Source of the DNA: an uncultured Clostridia bacterium | GTDB lineage: Bacteria > Bacillota > Clostridia > TANB77 > CAG-508 | Reading direction: 5' to 3' | DNA: 5,469 nt | Assembly (NCBI GenBank): GCA_934179885.1 | Contig: CAKPQY010000061.1 | Span: forward strand, 1 to 5,469 | Shown: positions 5,087 through 5,469 of the stretch, one piece after another | How the letters are laid out: each line of letters starts with the position of its first letter | Position numbering within the stretch: position 1 is the stretch's first letter | Translations under genes and position numbers: made by a program | Notes under the pieces: model-generated | What the model saw: only the letters and a program-made list of their open reading frames with translations | What the model was told of the DNA's origin: nothing | The model's database searches: none

Positions 5087-5113
5087 AATTATTAAAAAAT
5101 ATTTTCCCTACAA
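4985..5113. repeat. 129-bp element with perfect 16-bp terminal inverted repeats
   Basis: TTGTAGGGAAAATATT (4985-5000) recurs as its exact reverse complement at 5098-5113, enclosing 97 bases. Part of the right repeat, AATATTTTC, also occurs as a direct copy at 5072-5080, so the left arm has two possible partners. It fits a MITE-like non-autonomous element or a structured RNA between the 33-codon gene and rlmH. No convincing flanking target duplication is visible (AATT occurs near both ends but does not abut both), and no transposase is in the window. Confidence 0.6.
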
Positions 5114-5136
5114 TTCCAAATATATTTATTTATAAG

Positions 5137-5469
5137 TTATCTATGATAGGTCTCACCATTAGATATTTTAAAAGCTCTAAATAGCTGTTCTAATAAAAAT
5201 ATTCTTATTAATTGGTGAGGAAAAGTCATTTTTGAAAAACATATTTTTTGATTTGACATATTTAATATTTTTTCAGTTAAACCTAAAGAACCACCAATAA
5301 TAAAAGTAATTTGACTTGATTGCATAGATATTTCTTCAATATTTTTAGAAAATTGCTCAGAAGAAAGTGCTTTTCCGGTCAAATCCAAACAAAGTATGTA
5401 AGAATCTTTCTTTATGTGATTTATAATATTGTCACATTCTTTAGATTTAATTTCTTTTTCAATATTTTT
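5137..5469 (-). CDS. rlmH: 23S rRNA (pseudouridine(1915)-N3)-methyltransferase RlmH, C-terminal part, cut by the right edge
   Basis: RlmH is a SPOUT-class enzyme that N3-methylates pseudouridine 1915 in helix 69 of 23S rRNA on assembled 70S ribosomes. The 110 visible residues are the C-terminal two thirds of the roughly 159-residue protein. Seen: YILCLDLTGKALSSEQF, the SAM-binding trefoil-knot loop FIIGGSLGL, and the C-terminal signature SKMTFPHQLIRIFLLEQLFR followed by AFKISNGETYHR. The start is outside the window; the frame is open to the edge, so an internal TTG (5388) is not the start. The usual C-terminal GEPYH reads GETYH here, a small change. It is convergent with the 33-codon gene, with no obvious terminator between them. 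Confidence 0.95.
   Translation of the reverse strand, partial: KNIEKEIKSKECDNIINHIKKDSYILCLDLTGKALSSEQFSKNIEEISMQSSQITFIIGGSLGLTEKILNMSNQKICFSKMTFPHQLIRIFLLEQLFRAFKISNGETYHR

Overview
The window is AT-rich and looks like a chromosomal stretch of an endospore-forming, anaerobic member of the Clostridia (Bacillota). The evidence is the gene content: spmA/spmB, a GerMN-domain protein and an AbrB-type regulator (sporulation and transition-state genes), plus an oxygen-sensitive 2-hydroxyacyl-CoA dehydratase activase relative. Strong AGGAGG-type ribosome binding sites and SigA-like promoters (TTGACA, 17 bp, TAAAAT) agree with this. No phage, CRISPR, rRNA or tRNA genes are visible.

Layout. 1-406 (minus): N-terminus of an acyl-CoA dehydratase activase (BadF/HgdC ATPase fold) that runs off the left edge, with a clear promoter at 488-516. 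616-1155 (plus): membrane-anchored GerMN-domain protein. 1154-1213: a long hairpin repeat that exactly fills the gap between two convergent stop codons. 1216-1440 (minus): a small lysine-rich hypothetical protein with a strong Shine-Dalgarno. 1525-3098 (plus): a two-gene RNA-methyltransferase operon, trmN6 (yabB-like) and rsmI (yabC), closed by a rho-independent terminator. 3205-3465 (minus): abrB-family regulator, convergent with rsmI. The trmN6-rsmI-abrB order matches the yabB-yazA-yabC-abrB neighbourhood of Bacillus, without yazA. 3600-4800 (plus): spmA-spmB, with spmA interrupted by a one-base insertion and a 77-bp imperfect palindrome between the two genes. 4801-5136: no long gene, but a good promoter and ribosome binding site drive a 33-residue hydrophobic peptide, followed by a 129-bp element with perfect 16-bp terminal inverted repeats. 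5137-5469 (minus): C-terminal two thirds of rlmH, cut by the right edge.

How the genes fit together. Three modify RNA: TrmN6 a tRNA, RsmI 16S rRNA C1402, RlmH 23S rRNA pseudouridine 1915. Three or four belong to the sporulation programme: GerMN protein, SpmA, SpmB and AbrB as a possible regulator. The gene content is mostly conventional. The less ordinary material is the spmA frameshift, three distinct long inverted repeats placed at gene boundaries, and two or three small unannotated reading frames. I see no convincing new multi-gene system; the 33-codon gene beside the 129-bp inverted-repeat element is the best candidate for something undescribed.
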